In this document: positions 16,698 through 24,947 of the stretch, piece by piece
Layout: every line of letters begins with the position of its first letter
Numbering within the stretch: position 1 is the stretch's first letter
Assembly (NCBI RefSeq): GCF_021531695.1
Contig: NZ_JADYUI010000019.1
Coordinates: forward strand, 1 to 52,872
Length of the DNA stretch: 52,872 nt
Direction of reading: 5' to 3'
DNA from: Roseburia hominis
GTDB taxonomy: Bacteria; Bacillota; Clostridia; Lachnospirales; Lachnospiraceae
Position numbers and translations under genes: made by a program
Notes under the pieces: model-generated
What the model saw: only the letters and a program-made list of their open reading frames with translations
Told to the model about the DNA's origin: nothing
The model's database searches: none

Positions 16698-17648
16698 ATG
16701 CAAAAGCAATTAGAGCAGTATTTCGGCTGCAAAGTAAAAATAGCAGAATACAAGAATAAATTACCATTGCCGATTTTTATGACTATGCGTGAGATTACGA
16801 TGGTTGAAATATATGGTGTTAACTTTGCCATAATAGATGTTATGAAGGAAACGGAGCTAAGTGTTGCTGCAATGAAAAAGCAGAAAGCAAAGTATGAGGA
16901 AGCATTGCAGTGCCCAGTAGCATATGAAGTAGCGTTAAACAGCGTATCCATGAGAAATGCTCTGGTAAAAAGCGGAGTTCCGTTTGTGGATCTGCCGGGA
17001 AATGTATTTTTACCATTTATGGGAATTATATTGCAGGATGTGTATCGCAAGCAGCTTGTCAAGGCAGATAAGATGATGCCTGCAACACAGATGGTGTTCC
17101 TTGAATTGTTATATATGGATGATGAGGAATCTGTGTTAAAAAGTGAAGTTGCGAACAAGTTGAATCTTACCAAGACGTCCATTACAAGAGCAACAGCCCA
17201 ATTAGAGGGAATGGGACTCATCCGCCAGATGAAATCCAGAACAGAGATTGCTATTAAGAGAAATTACTCACGCAAAGAGTATTATGAAAATGCAAAAGCA
17301 TATTTGATTAATCCGGTCCAGAAAGAGATTACAATTATGCGATGTGAAGCAACCTTTGAATCATTTAGCGCAGGAGAAACCGCTCTTAGTCAGGAGTCAG
17401 AATTGAATCCGCCTAGAATTGAGGAACGGGCAATCTATAAGGGCGAGGAAGTTGTTGACCAGTTGGAAATTGTGGATGCCAGATCGGAAGACCCGGACGA
17501 CTGCTTGAAGGTACAATTATGGAAATACAATCCTTCTTATTTTGCAAGAGAAGGATGTGTTGATCCTGTTTCGCTTGCATGTACATTCAAAGGTAACGAA
17601 GACGAAAGAATAGAAATGAGTATTGAGAAACTGTTGGAGGAATTATAA
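16698..17648 (+). CDS. MarR-like winged-helix protein, probable antitoxin of an AbiE-like pair
   Basis: The 316-residue protein has a central winged helix (about residues 145-190: KSEVANKLNLTKTSITRATAQ, then LEGMGLIRQM). An N-terminal half of about 130 residues has no family I recognise. The C-terminal region contains WKYNPSYFA and a pattern like AbiEi partners. It sits directly before a nucleotidyltransferase-like gene; the stop and next ATG touch. The arrangement is that of type IV AbiE modules, so I infer a DNA-binding antitoxin. AAGGAG precedes ATG. It could instead be a plain transcription regulator. Confidence 0.6.
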   Translation: MQKQLEQYFGCKVKIAEYKNKLPLPIFMTMREITMVEIYGVNFAIIDVMKETELSVAAMKKQKAKYEEALQCPVAYEVALNSVSMRNALVKSGVPFVDLPGNVFLPFMGIILQDVYRKQLVKADKMMPATQMVFLELLYMDDEESVLKSEVANKLNLTKTSITRATAQLEGMGLIRQMKSRTEIAIKRNYSRKEYYENAKAYLINPVQKEITIMRCEATFESFSAGETALSQESELNPPRIEERAIYKGEEVVDQLEIVDARSEDPDDCLKVQLWKYNPSYFAREGCVDPVSLACTFKGNEDERIEMSIEKLLEEL

Positions 17649-18401
17649 ATGGTACCAGGGCTAGACTCTTTTAGAGAAAAATTTAAAAATTATACGGATT
17701 ATTACACTATTATCGGCGGAACTGCCTGCGATATTCTACTCTCAGAGGCAGACTTGCCGTTTCGAGCGACAAAAGATATTGATATGATCCTGATTATGGA
17801 GGACAACTTCCCAGAATTTGCGAGCGTATTCTGGGAATACATAAAAGAAGGCGGCTATAAGTGCGGATGGAAGAATGAACAGAATATGCACTTTTACCGC
17901 TTCACAGAAGGCAAATTCGGTTATCCTACTATGATTGAGTTGTTTTCAAGAAAGCCGGGATATCTTCTTGAAATTGAAGAGGGAATTATACCGATTCATA
18001 TTGATGATGATACTTCCAGTTTATCAGCGATTCTTCTGAACGATGACTATTATAAATTTATGATGTCCGGACGTAGAGTGGTTGATGGTATTGGTGTTCT
18101 GGGAGCAGAGCATCTGATTCCATTCAAAATGTATGCGTGGATTAATCTTTTAGAACGAAAGAGAGCCGGCGAGCATGTCAATGAAAAGGATTTAAAGAAG
18201 CATAAGTACGATGTATTCCGCTTGCTGCAGATTGTCACAGCTGGAACAAAAGTTGAATCGGAAGGGCTGGTGATAGAAAGTATTCAAAGATATATTGAGG
18301 AAATCAGTGCAGTAGATGAATCGGAGGTACGACTTTTGCAGATGGGAATGCCCTTTGACAGAGACAAGGGTGTGGAGTTGCTGAAGGAGATTTATTTGTA
18401 A
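17649..18401 (+). CDS. AbiEii-like nucleotidyltransferase, probable toxin
   Basis: The 250-residue protein has the nucleotidyltransferase signature IIGGTACDIL (GG at 23-24) followed by RATKDIDMIL (D44 and D46 as candidate metal ligands). A conserved K-rich helix region HLIPFKMYAWINLLERK near residue 160 follows. Intact AbiEii-type toxins use this fold to modify tRNA or proteins. It starts right after the stop of the winged-helix gene, with GGAGG inside that gene's last codons, so translation is coupled. Unlike the AbiE toxin in element A this one looks full length. Confidence 0.7.
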   Translation: MVPGLDSFREKFKNYTDYYTIIGGTACDILLSEADLPFRATKDIDMILIMEDNFPEFASVFWEYIKEGGYKCGWKNEQNMHFYRFTEGKFGYPTMIELFSRKPGYLLEIEEGIIPIHIDDDTSSLSAILLNDDYYKFMMSGRRVVDGIGVLGAEHLIPFKMYAWINLLERKRAGEHVNEKDLKKHKYDVFRLLQIVTAGTKVESEGLVIESIQRYIEEISAVDESEVRLLQMGMPFDRDKGVELLKEIYL

Positions 18402-18648
18402 GCAAAACTGTTTTACATCCAACCTGTTCTGCTAATTTTCGGATAAGTGAGATCCTTTTGCATATGGAATAATTATAGTGAAACTAAAAATAAAAACGGA
18501 AAATCTGTTTATGATTTTGCAGCATGAATGAGACAGGCCCAGGTGAGTTATGCATATTGATCTCTGATGCCGTAAAAAAAATACGGAATAAGTTGAAATT
18601 TTCTACAGATAATTATATAATTAGAAAAAGGCAGCAGAGGTGATCGTT

Positions 18649-19758
18649 ATGTTAAAGAAATTCAGTGTAGAAAACTTCAAAGGCTTTCAGGATAAAATCA
18701 CATTTGATATAGGTTCACCAAACAATTATAACTTCAATTCAGAGATTATAGAAAACGGTTATGTGACGAAGGGAATTATCTATGGAATCAACAGTAGCGG
18801 AAAATCCAATCTAGGATTGGCTATTTTTGATATCATCACCCATTTAACCGAAAAACAGAAGCTACTTTCAAGCTATGATTTTTATCTGAATATGAGTGGA
18901 AGAAAGTCGTTTGCTGAGTTTGAATATACTTTTGTGTTTGATGACCATGAAGTGGTTTATCGATACAGCAAAAACGATGTGAATACATTAAAGAGTGAGA
19001 GTTTGTCCATTGATGGAAAAGAGGTTATCTTTTTCGATTTCCTTACCAGGGATGGATTTACATTGTTGGAGGGCTCTGATACTTTGAATGCTTCCATCAA
19101 GAGTGATAGCCCCATTTCACGTGTGAAGTTCGTGAACAACAATTCGATTCTTACGGATAATGTACAGAATCAGGTGTTCAAGAAATTTATGGATTTTGTG
19201 GATCGTATGCTTTTGTTCTATTCCCTGGATAGCCGGGGATATGAAGGCTTTATGAATGGAAGTGAAAGCGTTGCAGAAGGCATTGTAAATAGCGGAAAGG
19301 TACAGGATTTTCAGAAGTTCCTGAAAGAGAACGATATAGACTATGAATTGTATGGATGTGAAGTAGACGGAAGAAAAGCAATTTATTGCCATTTTGATAA
19401 TAAAGATGCTGATTTCTTTAAGATTGCTTCTACCGGAACCAGATCATTGGCTCTGTTTTATTATTGGTATATCCGTATGGAGAAAGCATCCTTTGTATTC
19501 ATAGATGAATTTGATGCATTTTACCATTTTGAATTATCGGAGTCGGTGCAGAGGCATCTGAAACAGATATCCGGTGTTCAGATATTTACAACGACTCATA
19601 ATACAGATTTGATGAGCAATGATCTTCTCAGACCGGACAGCTACTTCTTACTTGAAAATAATAGAATCCAAGATATTTCTGAATTAACAGAGAAGGAACT
19701 GCGACAGGCACACAATCTTCAGAAAATGTATAAGGCAGGTGCATTTAATGGCAGATAA
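18649..19758 (+). CDS. AAA-family (AAA_15/21, OLD/AbiL-like) ATPase
   Basis: The 369-residue protein has an ABC/SMC-like ATPase head. VENFKGFQDKI is at the N-terminus, Walker A is GINSSGKSN (46-54), a signature-like TGTRSLALFYY lies near 262, Walker B is FVFIDEFDAF near 283, and the H-loop TTTHNTDL lies near 318. This type is found in two-gene defence systems (AbiL, RloAB-like, Gabija-like) with a Toprim or nuclease partner. The following gene, overlapping by 11 bases, starts like such a partner but is broken. I choose ATG 18649 with AGAGGTGA six bases upstream over GTG 18640. Confidence 0.75.
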   Translation: MLKKFSVENFKGFQDKITFDIGSPNNYNFNSEIIENGYVTKGIIYGINSSGKSNLGLAIFDIITHLTEKQKLLSSYDFYLNMSGRKSFAEFEYTFVFDDHEVVYRYSKNDVNTLKSESLSIDGKEVIFFDFLTRDGFTLLEGSDTLNASIKSDSPISRVKFVNNNSILTDNVQNQVFKKFMDFVDRMLLFYSLDSRGYEGFMNGSESVAEGIVNSGKVQDFQKFLKENDIDYELYGCEVDGRKAIYCHFDNKDADFFKIASTGTRSLALFYYWYIRMEKASFVFIDEFDAFYHFELSESVQRHLKQISGVQIFTTTHNTDLMSNDLLRPDSYFLLENNRIQDISELTEKELRQAHNLQKMYKAGAFNGR

Positions 19759-19912
19759 AGACTATAAAGTGTTTATAGTCGAAGGAGAGGCCAGAGAATC
19801 ACAAATCATTGATAATATTTCAAAATTTTCTCTCGTGGGTTCACGTTTCTGACCGGAGAATTTGCAAGTTTTATGGAGAATCTTGTAAAATACAAAAATA
19901 TAGTAGAATTGT
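19748..19912 (+). pseudogene. Broken Toprim-like partner of the AAA ATPase
   Basis: The ATG at 19748 opens MADKDYKVFIVEGEARESQI, where VFIVEGE matches the first Toprim strand and glutamate. The frame ends at 19852 after 34 codons. A second frame reads FLTGEFASFMENLVKYKNIV to a stop at about 19912, which looks like the original C-terminus. I infer a large internal deletion with a frame change. The ATPase is thus left without a working partner. Confidence 0.6.
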
Positions 19913-20000
19913 GAAAACTAGGAAAAATGAGACATTTTTATTTGTAGCGATTGGCAATAAGGAATATAATTAAAATACATAATCTAAGAAAGGCTAAAAA

Positions 20001-21761
20001 ATGAGCAGTAGTGTAGCAAAGCCAATTATTAAGCAAATTAAAGATAGACAAGATGCATTAGATTTCTTTGAACACGTGTCTTTGCCCAAGGAGGATGAGA
20101 AGACGCAGGAAATCATTATGAATTTTCCGACGGTGTATATTCACAATTGGCAGGAATCTGGAGACTTTGAAGTATATGTTGGTGAGTCAAATGACATATT
20201 CAAGAGAACACGTCAGCATTACGATGCTGCTTCAGATAATTCAAAATGGCAAAGCAAGTTGCTAGAAAAAGATGCAAGTCTTTTTATTATAGGACATGAG
20301 CATTTTAATAAATCTTTGACACTTGATATAGAGAATCGATTAATGCATTACATGATGAGTGTAGATCGTGTGAAGCATGTGCATAATCTAAGAGATAATC
20401 CTCAGACAAGTTATTATCCAATGGAAGAATTGGATGAAATTTTTAGCAAGATTTGGAGAGGACTTAGAAAAGAAAATAAGGAGTTATTTCCAACTGAAAG
20501 TGTAATAAAGGATTCGGCAATATATAAAGCATCGCCACTTCATAAGCTTACTAAAGAGCAGGAAAAAGCAAGAGAATTAATTATCCAAAAGGTTTCGGAT
20601 GCACTTGAAAATGGGGAGACAAAGCAACTCATTTTTATAGATGGAGAAGCCGGAACTGGAAAGACTGTTCTAAATAGTAGCACTTTTTATGAATTGTATT
20701 GTCAGGCGGAAGAAAATAACAAAGAAATAAAATGTCATTTGCTTGTTAATCACGATGAGCAGATCACTGTATATGAGCAGATAGCAGAGAAGCTTGGATT
20801 GACTGAAAAATATGGAAAGGTTGTTAGTAAACCTACGACTTTTATCAATAATCATTCAGAGGGTGATCCTGTTGATGTGGCATTTGTTGATGAAGCGCAT
20901 TTGCTTCTTACACAAGGAAAACAATCTTATCAAGGTGAGAATCAGCTAAAGGATATCATAGATCGAGCGCGAGTGACTGTAGTAATGTTTGATGAGAATC
21001 AAATTCTAACCACGGAACAGTTTTGGGAGTCTCAAATTCTTGAGAAGTATAGAAATCAAGCTAAGGCAACGAATAATTATATTGTGTTAGATAAACAACT
21101 TCGCATGCAGGCTGATGCGGCAACTATGGATTGGATTGATTCTTTTACAAAAAAAGGTCAATTGAAAAAATTACCTAATACATTTGGGGGATATAGTATC
21201 AAGATATTTGACAATCCAGAATTACTTGATATGGAAATTCAAAAAAGAGCAAAAGAGAGTGATTCTGCTTTGTCGAGAGTGATAGCAACCTATGATTGGG
21301 AATATAGTTCAACGCGAAAACCCATGGCGCAGGATCATTTAGTGAAGTATTGGGAAGTTCTTATTGGAAAATGGCACAAACCTTGGAATCGAGAGCTTGA
21401 GTCCGAACTTACAAGAAAAGAAAAACGAGATATAAAAGGCTTGGCATGGGCAGAGCAACCTAAAACAATTAATGAGGTTGGATCAACATTCACGATTCAG
21501 GGATTTGATCTTAATTACGCGGGTGTAATACTCGGTCCATCGGTGAAATATCGTGACGGAAAGATCATATTTGATCCGTCGGCAAGTCATAATGAGAAGG
21601 CTGTACGAAACAGAACATTATCAGATGGAACGAAGAAGAAGTTTGGAGAGACATTGATTCAACATGAAGTTAGAGTACTTATGACACGTGGAGTCAATGG
21701 AATGTACATATATGCATGTGATCCGGAACTTCGAGCAGCGCTTTTAGCGGCAGCAAAATAA
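20001..21761 (+). CDS. GIY-YIG nuclease fused to DUF2075 helicase-like ATPase
   Basis: The 586-residue protein starts with a GIY-YIG-like domain (TVYIHNW at about 44-50, EVYVGESND about 15 residues later, then R and QH residues). It continues into the DUF2075 SF1-like ATPase: Walker A GEAGTGKT (215-222), Walker B VAFVDEAHLL (about 292-301), a sensor region VVMFDENQIL, and the C-terminal LMTRGVNGMYIYACD. It should couple nucleic-acid translocation to cutting. It is paired with a MazG-like enzyme 10 bases downstream. This gene pair recurs in defence islands, but its mechanism is not established to my knowledge. Confidence 0.8.
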   Translation: MSSSVAKPIIKQIKDRQDALDFFEHVSLPKEDEKTQEIIMNFPTVYIHNWQESGDFEVYVGESNDIFKRTRQHYDAASDNSKWQSKLLEKDASLFIIGHEHFNKSLTLDIENRLMHYMMSVDRVKHVHNLRDNPQTSYYPMEELDEIFSKIWRGLRKENKELFPTESVIKDSAIYKASPLHKLTKEQEKARELIIQKVSDALENGETKQLIFIDGEAGTGKTVLNSSTFYELYCQAEENNKEIKCHLLVNHDEQITVYEQIAEKLGLTEKYGKVVSKPTTFINNHSEGDPVDVAFVDEAHLLLTQGKQSYQGENQLKDIIDRARVTVVMFDENQILTTEQFWESQILEKYRNQAKATNNYIVLDKQLRMQADAATMDWIDSFTKKGQLKKLPNTFGGYSIKIFDNPELLDMEIQKRAKESDSALSRVIATYDWEYSSTRKPMAQDHLVKYWEVLIGKWHKPWNRELESELTRKEKRDIKGLAWAEQPKTINEVGSTFTIQGFDLNYAGVILGPSVKYRDGKIIFDPSASHNEKAVRNRTLSDGTKKKFGETLIQHEVRVLMTRGVNGMYIYACDPELRAALLAAAK

Positions 21762-21771
21762 AGGAGCAATT

Positions 21772-22092
21772 ATGAAACAGGAAACGATAGATAGAATCAG
21801 AAAGTTTACAGAAGACAGAGATTGGGACCAGTTCCATTCACCGGCAAATCTTGCGAAATCAATTGTGATTGAAGCAGCAGAGCTTTTGGAGTGTTTTCAG
21901 TGGAATGATGAAGAGTATGATATACAGCATGTTAAAGAGGAACTAGCTGATGTCATAGTTTATTGCCAAAATCTGATGGATAAATTGGAAATCGATGCAG
22001 ATGAAATCATCAATATGAAGATGTCGCAGAATGAAGCAAAGTACCCAGTGGAAAAGGCAAAAGGAAGTGCTGCAAAGTACGATCAGCTGTAG
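21772..22092 (+). CDS. MazG-like nucleotide pyrophosphohydrolase
   Basis: The 106-residue all-alpha protein has the MazG metal-binding pattern VIEAAELLECFQW followed by EELADVIVYCQNLMDKL (E-x2-E and E-x2-D helices). Such enzymes hydrolyse (d)NTPs to monophosphate and pyrophosphate. AAGGAG precedes the ATG. Tight linkage to the DUF2075 gene suggests a shared role, for example nucleotide depletion or clearing of modified nucleotides during infection. That link is inferred from position only. Confidence 0.85.
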   Translation: MKQETIDRIRKFTEDRDWDQFHSPANLAKSIVIEAAELLECFQWNDEEYDIQHVKEELADVIVYCQNLMDKLEIDADEIINMKMSQNEAKYPVEKAKGSAAKYDQL

Positions 22093-22147
22093 AAAAGATA
22101 GGCGAACATGAATAATGGAGTATATATAAAAGAATAGTTACATCATT

Positions 22148-22458
22148 AATTATCAGAATATTCAGGGCAATGGTATGACTGGGAATTTGGCATTACCTTC
22201 ATTTATAGCATTGTGCTTTATTGCTTTGGGAAGAACGGTACAAAGTTCATTGACTGTTATGGGAGAATTAGTATAAGCGGAAAGATGATCAAAGTGGATG
22301 AATTAGGCAATCCCTACAAGTGTGTTTAGAAAGTTTTGATTCTGACGGTTTCAATGATGGATTTTGCCACAGTACCAGCAGATTTGATGAGTGCCTTTCA
22401 GTTGATTCCGTATCAGAGTGCAGAAGATGCAGTGTTTAAGGCATTAGGAGTTGAATAA
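22148..22458 (+). pseudogene. Remnant of a Lon-like BREX protein (BrxL-type) C-terminus
   Basis: One frame reads NYQNIQGNGMTGNLALPSF, then ALCFIALGRTVQSSLTVMGE, and stops. A shifted frame continues ISGKMIKVDELGNPYK and stops. A last stretch reads DFATVPADLMSAFQLIPYQ and SAEDAVFKALGVE before TAA at 22456-22458. Together they match the protease-like C-terminal domain of Lon-related BREX proteins. About 100 residues survive, with one frameshift and at least one stop. No other BREX gene is seen nearby. Confidence 0.75.
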
Positions 22459-22479
22459 AGAATAAAGGAGAAGATGTAT

Positions 22480-23088
22480 ATGAGTAAACAGGTTTATATT
22501 AGCGCAGATTATGCTACAGATAGTGGAGATCGGGATGTTGTTGATGTTCTTCAGACATGGGGATCTGATAATTATCACAGGGTGGATTTTATCGACATGT
22601 CTCAAGTTTCATCGGGGAGTGTGTCAAATGATCCTGATTGCCGTCCATGTGATTTAAAGAGTGAATTTAACAGACAGATTAATGCTTCTTCAGCGGTAAT
22701 TTTTGTTGTAGGAGATAAGACAGCAAGTAGAACAGCAGGAAGTAATTGTAATAGAAATGGAAGTACACAGGCTGCTAGTTCTTGTACACCATATAAGCAA
22801 AATACAAATGGTAAGAAGTCATGTAAGGTGCAGTCAACGGTTAGCGCTGGTTCAGACAATGTCGGAAGTATAAATTCGTATTCTTACCTTAGACATGAAT
22901 TTGAACAGGCTAAAAAAGCAAAGAAAACCATTATTATTGTGTACAACTCACTTAGAAATGAATCAGCTTGGCTTCCTTCATATATGAATGGGTACGAAGG
23001 TATTGCTCGTCCATTCTGGAAAAAGAATGCATATGGAAATAAGGTTGGAGACTATGATTCATTAAAGAAGGAACTTGGATTTGAATAA
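22480..23088 (+). CDS. thsB: TIR-like domain protein, ThsB of a type II Thoeris system
   Basis: The 202-residue protein is a Thoeris-type TIR (MTH538/DUF1863) domain. KQVYISADYA begins the first strand, SAVIFVVGDKTAS forms the second, and YLRHEFEQAKKAKKTIIIVYNS holds the likely catalytic glutamate. Residues about 85-125 form a Ser/Asn/Gly/Cys-rich insertion. ThsB proteins sense phage infection and make an NAD-derived signal. AAAGGAG (22464-22470) fits ATG 22480 better than ATG 22474. The gene end overlaps the start of the membrane-macro gene, as expected for a two-gene operon. Confidence 0.85.
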   Translation: MSKQVYISADYATDSGDRDVVDVLQTWGSDNYHRVDFIDMSQVSSGSVSNDPDCRPCDLKSEFNRQINASSAVIFVVGDKTASRTAGSNCNRNGSTQAASSCTPYKQNTNGKKSCKVQSTVSAGSDNVGSINSYSYLRHEFEQAKKAKKTIIIVYNSLRNESAWLPSYMNGYEGIARPFWKKNAYGNKVGDYDSLKKELGFE

Positions 23089-23890
23089 ATACATAAAGAG
23101 AAGCAGGGCATGGGCTGTTAGTATTGTATCATTTATATTTATGTTTGTTCCCGAGGAAATGTTTAAGTCGCAAATCATATTTTCAAATTTGTCAATAGAA
23201 AAAAATGTGATAATCAATAGAGGAATTGTATTCTTGGCTGTTTTCTTTTTAGCGTTATTAGTGAATGCAATTTATCTTGGTTATAGAAGAAAAGTCAATA
23301 TCAAAGGGAAAAACTATACCATCCAAATCAAGTATGGGGATCTCTTTAAGCAAAAAGACTGTAAGGTTGTTATTCCATTTGATGAATGCTTTACCACAAA
23401 TGTCGGGATGGGGACTGCGGATATTAATCCTAAATCGTTATGCGGGCAGTATTTGCAGGCAAATCCATCTATTGATATGGAACAACTGATACATTCTTCC
23501 GGCATTTTGGTAAAAGGCAAATCGAAATATGCTGGCAAGGAAAAGTACGAGTCTGGTAGAGTGATTCAAAATGGTCAATATCTTTTGATGGCATTTGCGA
23601 AACTTGATAAAGTGGGAAAGGGCATTCTAACAAGAGAAGAATACATAGAGAGTTTATCTGTATTGTGGGAAGAACTTGATAATTACTACGGGCAGCAAGA
23701 TGTATGTATTCCTATCTTAGGTTCTGGAACAACGAGAATAGGAGACAATGAATTGACCCAGCAAGAGTTATTGGACATCATTATAAATTCTTATAAATTG
23801 AGTGTTCATAGAATAAAAAAGCCGAACAAGCTATGTATTGTATGCAGGCGTATGGATGATTTTTCATTAAATAAAATTGAAGGAATATAG
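23081..23890 (+). CDS. thsA: Two-helix membrane protein with macro domain, ThsA of a type II Thoeris system
   Basis: About 269 residues. Two hydrophobic helices (about 11-28 and 48-67) are followed by a macro-domain-like region (KVVIPFDECFTT; MGTADINPKSLCGQYLQ; VCIPILGSGTTRIG). Type II Thoeris effectors have exactly this plan. The macro domain binds an ADP-ribose-based signal made by the TIR partner, and the membrane part is thought to disrupt the envelope. The start lies inside thsB. I prefer TTG 23081, eight bases from AAGGA, over TTG 23075. A hairpin follows the gene. DUF6430 is the annotation I would expect for this region. Confidence 0.85.
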   Translation: MNKYIKRSRAWAVSIVSFIFMFVPEEMFKSQIIFSNLSIEKNVIINRGIVFLAVFFLALLVNAIYLGYRRKVNIKGKNYTIQIKYGDLFKQKDCKVVIPFDECFTTNVGMGTADINPKSLCGQYLQANPSIDMEQLIHSSGILVKGKSKYAGKEKYESGRVIQNGQYLLMAFAKLDKVGKGILTREEYIESLSVLWEELDNYYGQQDVCIPILGSGTTRIGDNELTQQELLDIIINSYKLSVHRIKKPNKLCIVCRRMDDFSLNKIEGI

Positions 23891-23945
23891 TGCAAATCGT
23901 GGTGATATTTGTTTTAGGTATATAAAACGTTGAATATCCCTTAGC

Positions 23946-23998
23946 ACCTAAGGGCGCACTTCTATACCTACCTAATGGCAGGTATGGGTGCGCCTTTT
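23946..23998 (-). other. Candidate oriT of element B (also a terminator-like hairpin)
   Basis: On the minus strand an inverted repeat ATACCT...AGGTAT is followed two bases later by AAGTGCGCCCTTA. This is close to the nick region I recall for IncQ and pIP501-type MOBQ origins (AAGTGCG/CCCTTA). The element encodes a MobA/MobL relaxase 1.6 kb away. On the plus strand the same bases form GGCGCAC...GTGCGCC (23953-23959 with 23988-23994) plus TTTT and could end the Thoeris transcript. Both roles may apply. Confidence 0.6.
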
Positions 23999-24051
23999 CT
24001 CATGCGAAAAGGAGTTGCGGGAATTCTCCCGGACAAACCTGCAGCTTGTGA

Positions 24052-24864
24052 TTACTTTTTCTTTTTTCCGCGTCCGTTACCCTTCACAGGTTTGCAGAGA
24101 TCGGAGTAGCGCTGCAGGATATCCGTGAAAGTCTTAAACTCATAAGGATCCATTTTCGTGAAGTTGATTTTGAAAAGCTTGCTGTACATAACCATCTGTA
24201 CCTGGGTGGCATTATCCGCTTTTCGTAGCTCATCGAATGTACTCAACATGTCTTCAACCGGTGTAATCTGTTCGCCGGTATCTGCGTCTTTTCCATGAGC
24301 ATCTCTTAAGTCTTTTGCAATTTTTGCAATATCATTTCCAAGCAGATTATTAAAATAATTGTCTTCATTGATGGAGGCTGCTTCCAATGTTTTTATATAG
24401 TGATCACTGTCAGGGATTCCGTTATTCTGTAAACGCATTCTGGTCTGTTCAATCATTGTATTCATATTTCGAATCTGCATTCCGGCCAGATTATCAACAT
24501 AGATTTCCAAATCGGAAAGGAAATTGATGAATTCCGGGTGCTTGATCATTTCACAGATTAAACGTACATTCAGTTTGCCGCTTTTCAACAAATCTACAGT
24601 TGTATCATCCAATCCTAATTCGTCTACAGCAAAAGGATGCTGCTCCCGATTCTCTGTAAGTCCCAATAAATAATCTGAAGTTACTCCATAAAAATCAGCC
24701 AGGATAACAATCGCCTTATGTGTGATTTCTTTATAGTCATCTGTTTCATAATTGCCAAGAGCTGCTCTGGACAGTCCGGTCTGTTCTGACAGTTCCTGTA
24801 AAGACAAGCCTCTTTCAATTCTTAAATCTTTCAATTTTTCCTGTATCGATAATTTGCATTTCAT
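24052..24864 (-). CDS. XRE-family HTH regulator of element B
   Basis: The 270-residue protein has an N-terminal Cro/CI HTH (LKDLRIERGLSLQELSEQTG then LSRAALGNYE). A long helical C-terminal region I do not assign to a family follows, ending in a lysine-rich tail (GNGRGKKKK). It is transcribed divergently from the mobilization genes. A perfect palindrome lies in its promoter, so it probably represses itself and perhaps the mob operon. In similar elements such a regulator controls excision and transfer. Confidence 0.8.
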   Translation of the reverse strand: MKCKLSIQEKLKDLRIERGLSLQELSEQTGLSRAALGNYETDDYKEITHKAIVILADFYGVTSDYLLGLTENREQHPFAVDELGLDDTTVDLLKSGKLNVRLICEMIKHPEFINFLSDLEIYVDNLAGMQIRNMNTMIEQTRMRLQNNGIPDSDHYIKTLEAASINEDNYFNNLLGNDIAKIAKDLRDAHGKDADTGEQITPVEDMLSTFDELRKADNATQVQMVMYSKLFKINFTKMDPYEFKTFTDILQRYSDLCKPVKGNGRGKKKK

Positions 24865-24918
24865 AAATTCATTTCCCCAATTTATCCAATAAGTTTTGCT
24901 AACAATTCATGTATTCAT

Positions 24919-24947
24919 ATTATAACAGAACAATTGTTCGAATAAAA
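24919..24947 (-). promoter_or_regulatory. Promoter and palindromic operator of the XRE regulator
   Basis: On the minus strand a TATAAT -10 (plus 24919-24924) is preceded by the perfect 12-bp palindrome GAACAATTGTTC (24928-24939), which lies in the -35/-10 spacer. The -35 (TTTTAT) is poor. This is the classical layout for autorepression by an XRE protein. Confidence 0.6.
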
